Part shown: positions 34,192-43,083 of the stretch, in pieces
How the letters are laid out: each line of letters starts with the position of its first letter
Numbering within the stretch: the first letter of the stretch is position 1
DNA from: DATMXT01 sp035560415
GTDB lineage: Bacteria > Bacillota > Clostridia > Oscillospirales > Feifaniaceae
Length of the DNA stretch: 51,186 bases
Reading direction: 5' to 3'
Assembly: GCA_035560415.1 (NCBI GenBank)
Contig: DATMZG010000128.1
Coordinates: forward strand, 1 to 51,186
The notes under the pieces: model-generated
The model's input: the letters and a program-made list of their open reading frames with translations, nothing else
Database searches by the model: none
Told to the model about the DNA's origin: nothing
Program-made: the position numbers and the translations under genes

Positions 34192-34449
34192 TTAGCCCCG
34201 TATAGCGAAAAGCATGTTGTCCACCGTCAGGCGCAGGGGCATGATGCTTTTCTCGTCCGGGACCGGCTCGGGCCAGCATATGGTCTTTTCCTCCAGCGTG
34301 ACGTCCTTAAAGCGGCTTAAATCTGCCAGACTGCTGAAAGGGATTGTCTTTATGATCTCGCGCATATTGAAGATGATTTTGTTGCCGTGCTCGAATTCCA
34401 CCAGCAGGGTATAATCATCATTGGGCGTGACCTTGAGTATTTTACTCAT
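34192..34449 (-). CDS. DUF2442-domain protein
   Basis: An 85-aa protein that matches the DUF2442 family, with the usual early KVTPNDDYTLLVEFEHGN and the later ICWPEPVPDEKSIMPLRLTVD-like segment. Its molecular role is not known; many relatives sit next to DUF4160 proteins in toxin-antitoxin-like pairs, but no such partner is seen here. The ATG at 34449 follows AAAGGAGG. It lies between the regulator and surface-protein genes, all on the minus strand. Confidence 0.8.
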   Translation of the reverse strand: MSKILKVTPNDDYTLLVEFEHGNKIIFNMREIIKTIPFSSLADLSRFKDVTLEEKTICWPEPVPDEKSIMPLRLTVDNMLFAIRG

Positions 34450-34542
34450 CGAATGAAACCCTCCTTTCGGATTTGTATGATATTTCGAGCATTCGCCGCT
34501 CCTTGCCATCCATGGCACCGCGGCATACTTCCCATCCGTGGG

Positions 34543-34577
34543 AATAAAAAATCCCCTATACAGAAAAGTATAGAGGA
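34543..34577 (-). terminator. Terminator of the LuxR/STAND gene
   Basis: On the minus strand CCTCTATAC and GTATAGGGG pair around TTTTCT and are followed by ATTTTTTATT. It lies 49 bp after the regulator's stop codon. Confidence 0.75.
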
Positions 34578-34625
34578 TAATTTTTTGTTCCGGTATCTAC
34601 CGAACGGTATATTTTGGGTGGGAAA

Positions 34626-37097
34626 TTATATAAGCTTCAGCTTTTGCGCCTTTTTTACGGCCGCCGCCCTGCCGCTGACATCCAGTTTCAGGTAGATATT
34701 ATGCAGATGGGTCTGCACGGTGCCCGTGCTTAAATGAAGCTGCCCAGCAATCTCATCCCGCTTGAGGCCTTCCGCGGCCAGGGCAAGGATTTCAAGCTCC
34801 CTCGCCGACAGGGAAACTGCCCCCTGCGTGGAGCGCTTCAGGCTTTCCATGTACTGCCCGCAGGCGGAAAGCACCTCCTTTATGTATGCGTTCCGCGAAT
34901 CGGCGTGGGCGATGTGCCTGACCATGTTAAGTATACTGGGCGCATACTCGGCGAAGGGCAGGATGATGTGGTCCTCCTGCGCCATGCCGAAGGCTTCGCG
35001 GAGGGCGGCGCAGCCATGCTCCATGCCGTAAAGATGATATTGCGCCGCCGCCCTGAAAATCTGGTTGTGCAGAAAGCCGAGCTGGTTGCGGTAGACGGCG
35101 AAACAGCGCGAAAATCCCTCGGTGAGCATTTCGAGCTTGATGTCATTCTTTGAGAGCAGCAGCGCCTTGCCGTAGACGATATAGTTGAAGCCCAATCCCT
35201 GATAAAAAAAGTGCGCGGGGGACGTATCCCCGGTTTGCAGCCACAGGGGGATGCCGTCAAGCCGGGTAAGGCAGCCGTAAACATATCCTTCCACGAGTTC
35301 AAGCCCGGTGTTGTAATAGGGGTTGTTGGTCCGCGTCACATCCTGCCTGAGATGCCGCAGAAGCTCCAACGCTTCGTCAACCTTTCCCTGATAGATATAC
35401 AGCCTGATTAAAGCAAAATAAGCGCAGATCATAAGACCAACCTGTTCCTTGGTCTGCGCTTTGTAAATGGCTTTGAAGGCGTTTAGCTCCGCTGCCTGCC
35501 AGTCGCCGGTTTCCAGCGCGTATTCGGCCCGAACCACATAGTCGCAGCCGGCGCCGCAGCCGTCGGCCAGCTCGGCGAAAACCGGGAAATCCGATGCCAT
35601 GAGTTCCGTAAGCTCTTTAAGGCTGCCCGGCTCCCTGTAACAGATATAAAGTAAATGGGGAGAACCCAGGGTGAATTCGGCCTCCCGCTTTTGCAAGAAA
35701 GTAACATCACCGTCAAGCAGGCGCCGCGCCTCCCTTATGCAGGCAGCCATTTCCCCGGCATCGTTGAACACGGCAAAAATCCGGGTGAGATAAAGTTCCG
35801 CGAGAACGCGGTCTCTGCCGTGCGGGATGGGGCCTTCCGCCCGCTCGCAAGCCTCCCGCAGCTCGTTCAAGCGCGTCACGCCATCCTGAAAAGCGCCGGA
35901 ATCGCCGTTTGTCAAAATAATGGCGATGTACTGCAAATAGGCAAGAGGATATCTAAGAAGCGTCTCGCGGGGCAATGCGGCAAACAGCTCTAAGACGCCG
36001 TCAAAAGTGGCTGCATCGCTGGTGACGGTATCCACGTTGTCCAGCAGTTCGAGGATGCGCTCCGTCTCACCTGCGCGGCAGAGATAACCGTATGCGGTTC
36101 TATATTTCCTTCGCGCCAGGTGCCATTCGCCAAGCCGGCCATAGAGCGCGGCGCGTTCTTCTTCATCCGTCTGCTTGCCCCGCAGGAAATCCAGTAGTAC
36201 GTTGTGGATTTTATAGACCCCCGCCGCCTCGTCGAAGGCAATGAATGCGTTTTCGCGACGCAGCTTTTTAAGGGCTTCCTCCGATTTTGCTTCCTGCGTT
36301 ACAAACACGGCCTGCTCCGCCGTGAAGCTGTCCATCACGGAAAGACGCAGCAAAAACCTTTGGATGCGCTCGTCGTATGCGTTATAGAGCACCTTCTCCA
36401 CCAGCTCGTTGATAGTGCCGTTTCGGCCTGCGGGGATGCTCCGTTCCATACCGAGCATGATAAGATAAATCAATGAAATCCAGCCGCCCGTGTAATCTCC
36501 GATTTTTCTTATCTCGTTCTCGCCGGCCGTGAAGCCCATCAAGGCGTAATAGTCCTGAATCTCACTGTCGGTAAACCGCAGCGTATTTTGAGACACGACA
36601 TTGCACAGCCCTTTTGCGGAAAGCTCGGTGATGTCAAGATTTGTCGTATCGCGGGTCAAAATGACGATGTGAAAATCGTCCGGCATTTCCATTACAAAGC
36701 GTCTGAAAAGCGCGGTCATCCGCATACTTCTTGTAAGGTGGAAATCGTCGATGACGAGCGTGGTATTGGGCTTGTATACCATCTCATTGATGATGGAAAT
36801 AGCCATTGTTGTCTGCGGTGTGTCGGCAGGAACGCCGAGACTTTTGAGCCTGCTCGCCGCCGCCTCGTCAAATTTACCGATTTCGGACGCGAGCCTTTCC
36901 CAAAACCATGATGCCGTGTCGTCTTCTGATAAAAAGGAGGTCCATATGACAGGCACGCCTTTAAAAGCAAGGAATTCACGCACTGCAGTGGTCTTGCCGT
37001 AGCCCATAGGCGCCTCCACGATGGTCAGCGGATGGTCGAATATACTCTCCAGCGCGCGGTTGACCCGCCTTCGTTTGAGGGCTTTGAGCTTTTTCAT
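34626..37097 (-). CDS. MalT-type STAND ATPase with LuxR DNA-binding domain
   Basis: An 823-aa regulator. The N-terminal NTPase domain has Walker A APMGYGKTT at 29-37 and Walker B TTLVIDDFH with Asp117-Asp118. A long helical TPR-like sensor region fills about 330-740. The C-terminal LuxR-type HTH (about 755-820) reads LSARELEILALAAEGLKRDEIAGQLHLSTGTVQTHLHNIY (shown in part). By analogy with MalT, a small inducer would bind the sensor part and, with ATP, drive oligomerisation and activation. The inducer is unknown. It lies upstream of the DUF2442 and surface-protein genes on the same strand and is a natural candidate for their activator. Confidence 0.88.
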   Translation of the reverse strand: MKKLKALKRRRVNRALESIFDHPLTIVEAPMGYGKTTAVREFLAFKGVPVIWTSFLSEDDTASWFWERLASEIGKFDEAAASRLKSLGVPADTPQTTMAISIINEMVYKPNTTLVIDDFHLTRSMRMTALFRRFVMEMPDDFHIVILTRDTTNLDITELSAKGLCNVVSQNTLRFTDSEIQDYYALMGFTAGENEIRKIGDYTGGWISLIYLIMLGMERSIPAGRNGTINELVEKVLYNAYDERIQRFLLRLSVMDSFTAEQAVFVTQEAKSEEALKKLRRENAFIAFDEAAGVYKIHNVLLDFLRGKQTDEEERAALYGRLGEWHLARRKYRTAYGYLCRAGETERILELLDNVDTVTSDAATFDGVLELFAALPRETLLRYPLAYLQYIAIILTNGDSGAFQDGVTRLNELREACERAEGPIPHGRDRVLAELYLTRIFAVFNDAGEMAACIREARRLLDGDVTFLQKREAEFTLGSPHLLYICYREPGSLKELTELMASDFPVFAELADGCGAGCDYVVRAEYALETGDWQAAELNAFKAIYKAQTKEQVGLMICAYFALIRLYIYQGKVDEALELLRHLRQDVTRTNNPYYNTGLELVEGYVYGCLTRLDGIPLWLQTGDTSPAHFFYQGLGFNYIVYGKALLLSKNDIKLEMLTEGFSRCFAVYRNQLGFLHNQIFRAAAQYHLYGMEHGCAALREAFGMAQEDHIILPFAEYAPSILNMVRHIAHADSRNAYIKEVLSACGQYMESLKRSTQGAVSLSARELEILALAAEGLKRDEIAGQLHLSTGTVQTHLHNIYLKLDVSGRAAAVKKAQKLKLI

Positions 37098-37302
37098 TGG
37101 TGTTCCTCCTCTCTACGGGAGTTTGGGTTGGTAAATATATATCTACCGGAATGTTATAATACTTTATGTTGTCAGTATACAACAATTTTTTACAATCTTC
37201 AAGAAACGAAGCGAGTATAAGAAAACAGAAGGAATCGCCGAAAAATTGTTAGCTATTCGCTGAAATTGGTGGTATTGTATGTCGTTGAAGGAGGCAGTGC
37301 AT

Positions 37303-37545
37303 ATGGAGAACATACTGAAATTACTATATGGTCATTTCTAGCGAATGCCGGAAAACGCACAGGAGGAACGACGAGTCAAAACAAACCACCAGCTATTACG
37401 CCAGCGCTAAGCAGCCGAAACCGTAAGCTGGTGTTCCGGATCATGGATGACAAAGACCTGATCTGCTCGGATGTTTCACTGGACAGCTTCATCTCCGGCT
37501 TCCGTCTGGCGTGGCAAATTTCAAATCAAATACAAAACTATAACG
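37303..37545 (+). pseudogene. Degenerate DUF6809-like gene
   Basis: After GAAGGAGG, an ATG opens MENILKLLYGHF and then meets a stop; the same frame continues RMPENAQEERRVK and stops again. The probable C-terminus continues in another frame as DDKDLICSDVSLDSFISGFRLAW. This order (short start, charged middle, terminal FxxGFRL) resembles small DUF6809 proteins of mobile elements. Two stops and a frameshift make it a pseudogene. The family assignment is tentative. Confidence 0.4.
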
Positions 37546-37611
37546 GGTGTTCAGATCGCAGCCAAAGAGCTGGAACGGGCGTCTGTCAGTTATTTTAAGG
37601 GAGGAATCAAA

Positions 37612-37719
37612 ATGAGGAAGCAAATCAGCACCGGAATAGTCCTTGCCATCTGTGTCGTGTTGTGTGCCGCTGTGTGGCCTTGGAGCGCCGAGGTCGAGGA
37701 ATTACCGCCGAGCCTGTAA
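37612..37719 (+). CDS. Short signal-peptide-like ORF (35 aa), possibly a remnant
   Basis: A 35-codon ORF starting 7 bases after AAGGGAGG. The product is a classic export signal (basic MRKQ, then a hydrophobic TGIVLAICVVLCAAVW) followed by SAEVEELPPSL and stop. It could be a tiny exported peptide, but the abrupt end after the signal suggests the start of a truncated exported protein. Confidence 0.35.
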   Translation: MRKQISTGIVLAICVVLCAAVWPWSAEVEELPPSL

Positions 37720-37943
37720 AAAACGCCGTAAAAGCTGAAATTGGGATAAACCAAAACACAACGCCACCGAATCAGTAACAAATATTAAAGGAGCGTAGTT
37801 GGTCTACCATAGACTGAATGCTCTCCTTCTTTCTACTGTTCGTTTCTGCATTGCTTTAAAACTGCCAGCTACATCACTAACTGTTTGGCTTCAATTTAGT
37901 ACGCTGTCAGCGAACTCCTGCGCTTTGCGCCGCTTGTTTTTTG

Positions 37944-37952
37944 TGATATAAT
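37944..37952 (+). promoter_or_regulatory. Extended -10 promoter of the sigma-like gene
   Basis: TGATATAAT (TATAAT at 37947-37952) with TTTGCG at 37924-37929 as a weak -35, 32 bp before the start codon. Confidence 0.45.
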
Positions 37953-37984
37953 TTTACAAAATATGTCGAAAGCGGGGTGGCTCA

Positions 37985-38821
37985 ATGAAAAAAAAGAAAA
38001 AGACGCTATTAGACCTTGACCGCATTCCGACACTTGAAGAGCTCCGCGCATACTTCAGGGAAAACGACTTCTCAGCGGCGACATATATTGATATGGACTA
38101 TGACAAGCTGGATTCCGAGAGCGTGGGAATGCTCGAACACATAAAAAGTCTGATGAACGAGAAATGGGAGCCGCTGTCGCGCGAGATGGGACTCAAGTCC
38201 AACTCGTCATATTACGGCAAGGACAATCCGCTCATCGCCATGCGCGATAATATGGAAAATCTCGTCGCTGGCGGCGTGATGAAGCTGGTTACCGAAAAGC
38301 CGGGTCTGGTGGACGAGATATTGGCGTCTTTCATGGATGATACCGACGTTGAAAAACACGCTGACGATTTTTTGTATAATGCCGTGAAAACTGCGATGCA
38401 GGTCATGGAATATGAAGAGATGGCGCAGGTCGTTCAGGAGAGCGCCGCATACGAGGATTTCAATCACGATAAATTTAAAAACTACCGCTCGAAAGATTTT
38501 GACCGCAAGTGGAATCATACCCGTTCCAAAATAGAAACCGTCTCGCTCAACGAGATGGAGTCCGCCGTCAACGACGAGGGAGAAGGCGCTCCCATGCAGG
38601 TAGAGGACAAGTCTGTGAACGTCGAGGACGAGGTTATCGCCAATCTCACCGGCGATAATTTTTGGGAAAGCATCTCGGAGGATGACCGCGCGCTGTTACG
38701 AATGCGCATGAGCGGCAAGGCCCAGCAGGAGATTGCCGACGCGCTCGGATACAAAACCCACAGCGCCGTTAACAAACGGCTGCAGAAGCTCAAAGAGAGA
38801 TTTGAAAACAGCGATATATAA
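37985..38821 (+). CDS. Sigma-factor-like HTH protein of the mobile element
   Basis: A 278-aa protein with a poly-Lys start (MKKKKK) and a C-terminal region-4-like helix-turn-helix (about 235-272, DRALLRMRMSGKAQQEIADALGYKTHSAVNKRLQ in part). The first 200 residues are acidic, helical and specific to mobile-element proteins. No region 2 for -10 recognition is evident, so it is probably a DNA-binding regulator rather than a true sigma factor. GGGGTGG provides a modest ribosome site. A terminator-like hairpin follows at 38941. Confidence 0.65.
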   Translation: MKKKKKTLLDLDRIPTLEELRAYFRENDFSAATYIDMDYDKLDSESVGMLEHIKSLMNEKWEPLSREMGLKSNSSYYGKDNPLIAMRDNMENLVAGGVMKLVTEKPGLVDEILASFMDDTDVEKHADDFLYNAVKTAMQVMEYEEMAQVVQESAAYEDFNHDKFKNYRSKDFDRKWNHTRSKIETVSLNEMESAVNDEGEGAPMQVEDKSVNVEDEVIANLTGDNFWESISEDDRALLRMRMSGKAQQEIADALGYKTHSAVNKRLQKLKERFENSDI

Positions 38822-38892
38822 ACGATGTGCTTGATGATATGTTCGCCAGGCATATTTTTTTGAAAATATTTCCCTCAACTCAGGAACAATCC

Positions 38893-38926
38893 GTTTTCCT
38901 TATGTCGTAAGTAGGTAGAGGAAAAC
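38893..38926. repeat. Inverted repeat near the mobilization genes
   Basis: GTTTTCCT (38893-38900) and AGGAAAAC (38919-38926) flank an 18-nt loop in non-coding DNA upstream of the mob region. It might belong to an oriT, but no known nic sequence is recognised. Confidence 0.3.
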
Positions 38927-38940
38927 CATAACACATGATG

Positions 38941-38970
38941 AGCATCCGCTGAAAAGCGGGTGCTTTTTCT
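38941..38970 (+). terminator. Terminator after the sigma-like gene
   Basis: AGCATCCGCT and AGCGGGTGCT pair (one G-U) around GAAA and are followed by TTTTTC. Confidence 0.75.
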
Positions 38971-39012
38971 GTTGCGGTTTTTCTCAAATCTATATGAACG
39001 GAGGAAAACAAA

Positions 39013-39671
39013 TTGAACAACGAAATCAAAAAGAAAGGAACGCCAAGCTTTGACACCATCGACGGCGCGACGCTGATGAGCACGCCACTCCAGCCGCTGA
39101 GGTTTGTGGTGGACAGTCTCATATCGCATGGGCTTCATGTCCCCGCTGGTTCCCCGAAGGTCGGGATATCGAGTGCCGTGAAATTTGTCTGGAGCGCAAC
39201 GAGGATAACGTCTGGGAGTTGGTGTCGGACAGCAGAGAGCATCCGGAGCTTTTGGGCGATGCCATTATTACTCTTCTCTCTGCATTTATGAAATCCGCTT
39301 CTCACTTTATCTGCACTCCGACAGAGCTCGCGGATAAGCTGCTCAGTCAGAGCGGTGAGAGGATATCGCTGAAAAAAATCTCCCAGCGCATTCTGCAAAA
39401 CGCTGAAGCGCTTATGACAGCGGGAATCAGCTTTGACATTCGCAGGAGCAACGGAAAGCGTCTTATCGAGCTTAGCCGTGCCGATGGTGACGATAGTGTC
39501 GATAAAACGGGGGCTTGTGTAGATACCCAGAACATCGTCCCTGTCGACCCTGTATGCGGAGGCACGGATACGGAAGCTCTCCCTTTGGGAGAGGCAAGCA
39601 AAGCGTCCGGCTATACGCCGTCCGCATCAAGCGGGGCGCTGCCCCACACCCCAGTGACGAAAGGAGCATGA
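39013..39671 (+). pseudogene. Internally deleted AAA ATPase (RepA-like) gene
   Basis: A TTG start after GGAGG gives the N-terminus typical of element-borne RepA-like ATPases, up to the P-loop region (GLHVPAGSPKVG). There the sequence jumps: the conserved core is missing and the C-terminal part (ERNEDNVWELVSDSREHPELLGDAI...) continues in a different frame to 39671. An internal deletion of several hundred bases with a frameshift explains this. In relatives the protein is a helicase-type ATPase used in replication or maintenance of the excised element. The tail end lies immediately upstream of mobC. Confidence 0.7.
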
Positions 39672-39672
39672 C

Positions 39673-39987
39673 ATGGAGAAATTAAAGGACAAAAAATTCG
39701 CGTTCCGAGTAAGGGAGCGCGACCTGAATCAGATCAGATTGAAAGCGAAACGGGCAAAGATGACGGTCACGGATTACCTTGTGACCTCGGCTTTGGGTAA
39801 GGATATCGTCGTTATAGATGGCGTGGAACCGCTCATCGGTCAGATGAAAGCTATCGGTAAAAACCTCAATCAGCTTACCACGCTGGCGCATATGGGCAGA
39901 ATTCAGGCCGTCAGATTGGATGAGGTCAGCGAGGCCTTTGGCGATATCGCATCCGCCCTCCGCGACCTGACCGGTGAGGTGAAATGA
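39673..39987 (+). CDS. mobC: MobC-like relaxosome accessory protein
   Basis: A 104-aa protein. The N-terminal ribbon-helix-helix-like part (FRVRERDLNQIRLKAKRAKMTVTDYLVTSALGK in part) and the following IGKNLNQLTTLAHMGRI segment are typical of MobC of clostridial and Gram-positive mobilizable elements. It would bind oriT and help the relaxase open the DNA. The ATG follows AAAGGAGC. Its stop overlaps the relaxase start (ATGA). Confidence 0.88.
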   Translation: MEKLKDKKFAFRVRERDLNQIRLKAKRAKMTVTDYLVTSALGKDIVVIDGVEPLIGQMKAIGKNLNQLTTLAHMGRIQAVRLDEVSEAFGDIASALRDLTGEVK

Positions 39988-41006
39988 TGGCGACGTTCAC
40001 AAGAGTCAAGGTAAAGCACGCCTCCTGCGGCAGGATGCTTGGTGCACTCTCGTATGTTCTTCAATTCAAAAAGGTGACGTTCGATGGCGTCCGCGTTGAA
40101 ACCGGACATAACTGTACGCCCTACACCAGCTACCTTGAGATGATGGCGACCAAGCAATCCTTCAAGAAAACGGATGGCGTCAGCTTCTTACATTACGTTC
40201 ATTCCTTCTCGGATAAGGAGAACATCACACCGTGGCAGGCCAATGAAATAGCCCGCGAGCTGGCGGAAAGGCTATTCCCCGACAGCGAATGTGTCATCGC
40301 CACGCACAACGATACCGACAACCTGCACTCGCATATCATTGTCAATACGGTCAGCTTCAAGGACGGTAAGAAGCTTCATATGTCGCCGACATCATTACAG
40401 GAGCAGCGGCAGGTCAACGATGAAATCTGTAAGGCGCATGGCTTCTTTGTACTGGAACCCTATGACGGACAGAAAAGGAATAAGCGGCTGACGCCGGGCG
40501 AATACCGCGCAGCTATGCGTGGTGAGAGCTGGAAGTTCCGTCTGATGAAGGCCATCGACGAAGCTTTGGAATACTCCCATACCCGCAAGGATTTCATCGC
40601 TAACATGGAGTACGAGGGTTATGAGGTACGCTGGGACGATGCGCACAAATACATTCTGTTCACCACGCCGGAGGGGCAGAAGTGCCGTGACCGCACTCTG
40701 CACGATGACACCTACCTAAAGGAAAATCTTGAAAAGCTGTTCACCTACCGCGCCGAGCACGGCTTCACTCCGCAGACGCCGGAGCCGCCCGAGGGCTGGC
40801 TGGCGCAGGCAAATACGATAGATAAGCTTGTCTCAGACGCTGTTCGGCTCGGTAAAAGTATTGAGAAAATGGCCGATGTGCCGCCAGCGTCACAGCCTTT
40901 TACCCCCGCCGAAAGCAAGCAGAAAAAGCGGGAGGCACTCAAAAAGCTGGCGCAGGGGCACAAGCTTCAGAACGAGCAGGAGCAGGAAATCGGACAGAAG
41001 ATGTAA
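39984..41006 (+). CDS. Relaxase (MobA/VirD2 family, MOBP type)
   Basis: A 340-aa relaxase that would nick oriT and pilot the strand during mobilization. The catalytic Tyr is probably Tyr24 (LGALSYVLQ), and the three-histidine metal motif is His108, His115 and His117 (HNDTDNLHSHI). The C-terminal part is charged and helical. Length is at the short end for relaxases but the family's conserved domain is complete. Translation is coupled to mobC by the ATGA overlap. With no coupling protein or secretion system in the element, transfer depends on a helper conjugative element. Confidence 0.92.
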   Translation: MMATFTRVKVKHASCGRMLGALSYVLQFKKVTFDGVRVETGHNCTPYTSYLEMMATKQSFKKTDGVSFLHYVHSFSDKENITPWQANEIARELAERLFPDSECVIATHNDTDNLHSHIIVNTVSFKDGKKLHMSPTSLQEQRQVNDEICKAHGFFVLEPYDGQKRNKRLTPGEYRAAMRGESWKFRLMKAIDEALEYSHTRKDFIANMEYEGYEVRWDDAHKYILFTTPEGQKCRDRTLHDDTYLKENLEKLFTYRAEHGFTPQTPEPPEGWLAQANTIDKLVSDAVRLGKSIEKMADVPPASQPFTPAESKQKKREALKKLAQGHKLQNEQEQEIGQKM

Positions 41007-41024
41007 GAAAAAGGGGGCGCAAAA

Positions 41025-41192
41025 ATGATCACATCAGAGAAATCGGTCACCTATAAAAAGAAGATCGGCAATGTTGTTTTCGTTATAAAAAGCGAGAGCA
41101 AGCCGGACACCAGGCTGGATATGGTGGATGCGATAGTCGTTTTGATCAAACGGGATCTGGAGCATGGAGACAAGCCTCCTGAGAATAACTGA
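41025..41192 (+). CDS. TnpW-like small transposon protein
   Basis: A 55-aa protein starting 8 bases after AAGGGGG. SVTYKKKIGNVVFVIKSESKPDT followed by a helix ending in LIKRDLE fits the small TnpW proteins that precede TnpX-type recombinase genes in Tn4451/Tn5397-like elements. Function is unknown. The position between relaxase and recombinase strengthens the call, although sequence similarity is only at pattern level. Confidence 0.65.
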   Translation: MITSEKSVTYKKKIGNVVFVIKSESKPDTRLDMVDAIVVLIKRDLEHGDKPPENN

Positions 41193-41296
41193 CTTCACGT
41201 TGCGGCTGCGTATGGATATCCAAAACGTCTTGTGATATCATGTGTTTGCGATATCCGCGTAGCCGTTTTGCGGGAGAAACAAGGAGGTGCGAAAGA

Positions 41297-42964
41297 ATGC
41301 TAATCCCCCAAAACGGAGATTGGGCAGGATTCTACTTACGTCTTTCACGGGATGACGATACAAATAAGGAGAGCAACTCGATCACAAACCAACGAAAAAT
41401 ACTGACAGCGTATGCTGAAGAACACAATTTTAAAATAATCGAGGAATACATTGACGCCGGTGTTTCAGGGACGAGCTTCGAGCGTCCGGCATTTAATCAG
41501 ATGCTTGAGGACGCGAAGGTGGGCAAAATAAACGTCATCATCGTCAAGGATTTGTCACGGTTAGGCCGAAACTATCTCGGCTCCGGCGATCACATTGAAA
41601 ATGTGTTCCCGAACCTTGGCGTCCGGTTTATCTCCATCGGTGACAATTACGACAGTCTATTTGACGACGAGCCGTCCGCCGACATGGTGCCGATCATCAA
41701 TTTTTTCAATGAGTTTCACGCCAAGCAGACCAGCAGAAAGACCAGAGCGTCAAAGAAGGTCATGGCGCAGGGCGGGAAATTCATCGGCACAAAGGCCCCC
41801 TTCGGTTACATCATCGACCCCGACGACAAGCATCATCTTCTGCCGGATGAAGAAGCGGTACCGACGGTTCGCCAAATATTCCAATATGCCTGCGACGGGC
41901 TCGGCTTCAAGGCAATCGCTAAACGGTTACGGGATGCGGGAGTAATGAATCCAACCGCTTACAACAACATCAAGTTTCCGACGCTGCACAAGAGCGAATA
42001 CTGGCGGCAGCCCCATGACTGGCATCCATCCTCTATCAAGACCATTCTGACGAACCCGACCTATCTTGGGAAGATCGTCAGCGGGAGGCGGCGGGTTAAG
42101 TCCTTCAAGGATAGGGAAATACTGAAAATGCCGGAGGACAGCTGGATCGTAGTGGACGGGATGCATGAACCCATCATCGACCAGAAAACATGGGACACGG
42201 CACAGGAGAAACTGACTGTCAGGAAACGTTCGGATAATCAAGGAGCGCAACAGCTTTTCGCTGGACTTGTAAAATGCGCCGACTGCGGTTACGCCCTTGC
42301 TTATACCTACAACAAGGGAAATCCCCGCTACCAGTGCAGCATGTATAACGTCAAGGGTAAAGGGTACTGCTGCTCACACTTCATCACCTACGACGCGCTA
42401 TACCAAGCCGTCCTGTTTGATGTGAGCCGTAGGGCGAAAGCCGCCGCCAATTTAGACAGACATCTGATCCATCGGCTGAAGCACGAAACATCTGGTATGC
42501 TGAAAAAGCGGGAGCAACTGGCGGAAAAGGAATGCGCTCAGATGACGGTGAGAATCGGCGAGCTGGAAGTCATCATCGGCAAGCTCTATGAGGACAACGC
42601 CCTCGGAAGAATTACGACGGATCGGTATCAGAAGCTCCTCGACACTTATGAAGCGGAGCAGAAGGAGCTGACAGGTAAGCGTGACGGTTTGCAAAAGGAA
42701 CTCGCCGTACAGAAAAAGAAAGCCGATGAAACCGAGCGGTTCCTCCAGCTTATCGCAGGATACAAGGATATTCAGGAGCTGACTGCACCGATGCTCAACG
42801 AGCTCATTGACCGTATCGAGGTAGGTACGAAGCAGACGATTGACGGCGTCAAGAACCAGGAGATACGCATCGTTTACAAGCAGTTCTGCTATGTAGAGTT
42901 CGGAGAAATGTGGGACTTCCCGACGACGGACGAGCAGCGGACGGCCCTGATTCAAATAGCGTAA
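41297..42964 (+). CDS. Large serine recombinase (TnpX-like integrase)
   Basis: A 555-aa integrase/excisase. The resolvase catalytic domain has nucleophile Ser17 in YLRLSRDD and the arginine-rich DLSRLGRNYLGSGDHIE segment. It is followed by the recombinase domain (about 165-300), a zinc ribbon (CADCGYALAYTYN...CSMYN...YCC) at about 330-370 and a coiled-coil stretch (about 395-490) that controls synapsis in large serine recombinases. The ATG at 41297 follows AAGGAGGTG; a longer frame from 41240 has no site. It ends 39 bp before attR, as expected for the integrase of this element. Confidence 0.95.
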   Translation: MLIPQNGDWAGFYLRLSRDDDTNKESNSITNQRKILTAYAEEHNFKIIEEYIDAGVSGTSFERPAFNQMLEDAKVGKINVIIVKDLSRLGRNYLGSGDHIENVFPNLGVRFISIGDNYDSLFDDEPSADMVPIINFFNEFHAKQTSRKTRASKKVMAQGGKFIGTKAPFGYIIDPDDKHHLLPDEEAVPTVRQIFQYACDGLGFKAIAKRLRDAGVMNPTAYNNIKFPTLHKSEYWRQPHDWHPSSIKTILTNPTYLGKIVSGRRRVKSFKDREILKMPEDSWIVVDGMHEPIIDQKTWDTAQEKLTVRKRSDNQGAQQLFAGLVKCADCGYALAYTYNKGNPRYQCSMYNVKGKGYCCSHFITYDALYQAVLFDVSRRAKAAANLDRHLIHRLKHETSGMLKKREQLAEKECAQMTVRIGELEVIIGKLYEDNALGRITTDRYQKLLDTYEAEQKELTGKRDGLQKELAVQKKKADETERFLQLIAGYKDIQELTAPMLNELIDRIEVGTKQTIDGVKNQEIRIVYKQFCYVEFGEMWDFPTTDEQRTALIQIA

Positions 42965-42998
42965 TGAAGATATGAATATTAAAAACGAGTACCTATAA

Positions 42999-43013
42999 CA
43001 ACGTCAAGAGGTC
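42999..43013 (+). repeat. attR: Right attachment site (attR) of the 14.5-kb element
   Basis: Element arm CAACGTCAAGAG (42999-43010) runs into the core TCAAGAGGTC (43004-43013) and then the chromosomal tRNA 3' half. The proposed crossover dinucleotide is GT at 43011-43012. The arm is the exact inverted complement of the one at attL. Confidence 0.85.
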
Positions 43014-43041
43014 AGGAGTTCGATCCTCCTTATCTCCACCA
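43004..43041 (+). pseudogene. 3' half of tRNA-Ala(GGC), separated from its 5' half
   Basis: Contains the end of the anticodon stem and variable loop (shared core), T arm AGGAG-TTCGATC-CTCCT and acceptor TATCTCC plus ACCA. It complements the 5' half at 28473-28520 and is followed by its own terminator. Without a promoter or 5' half it cannot give a tRNA. Confidence 0.9.
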
Positions 43042-43045
43042 AGAC

Positions 43046-43083
43046 AAAAAAGCCCGGAAACAGCGATGTTTCCGGGCTTTTTT
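43046..43083 (+). terminator. Original terminator of the host tRNA-Ala gene
   Basis: A 16-bp perfect stem (43046-43061 with 43068-43083) ending in a T-run, directly after the tRNA 3' half. Confidence 0.9.

Larger units (their letters stand above)
37098..37984. other. Decayed region between the regulator and the sigma-like gene
   Basis: About 890 bp with no intact conserved gene. It holds a broken DUF6809-like gene, a 35-codon signal-peptide-like ORF, a small hairpin near 37812-37824 (GTCTACCATAGAC) and the promoter of the next gene at 37944-37952. Confidence 0.5.

Noticed and set aside
37266..37598. A 110-codon ORF as a gene
   Set aside because: It lacks a ribosome site and only its end resembles a protein family, in a different frame from the matching start. 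It is better explained as part of a pseudogene.
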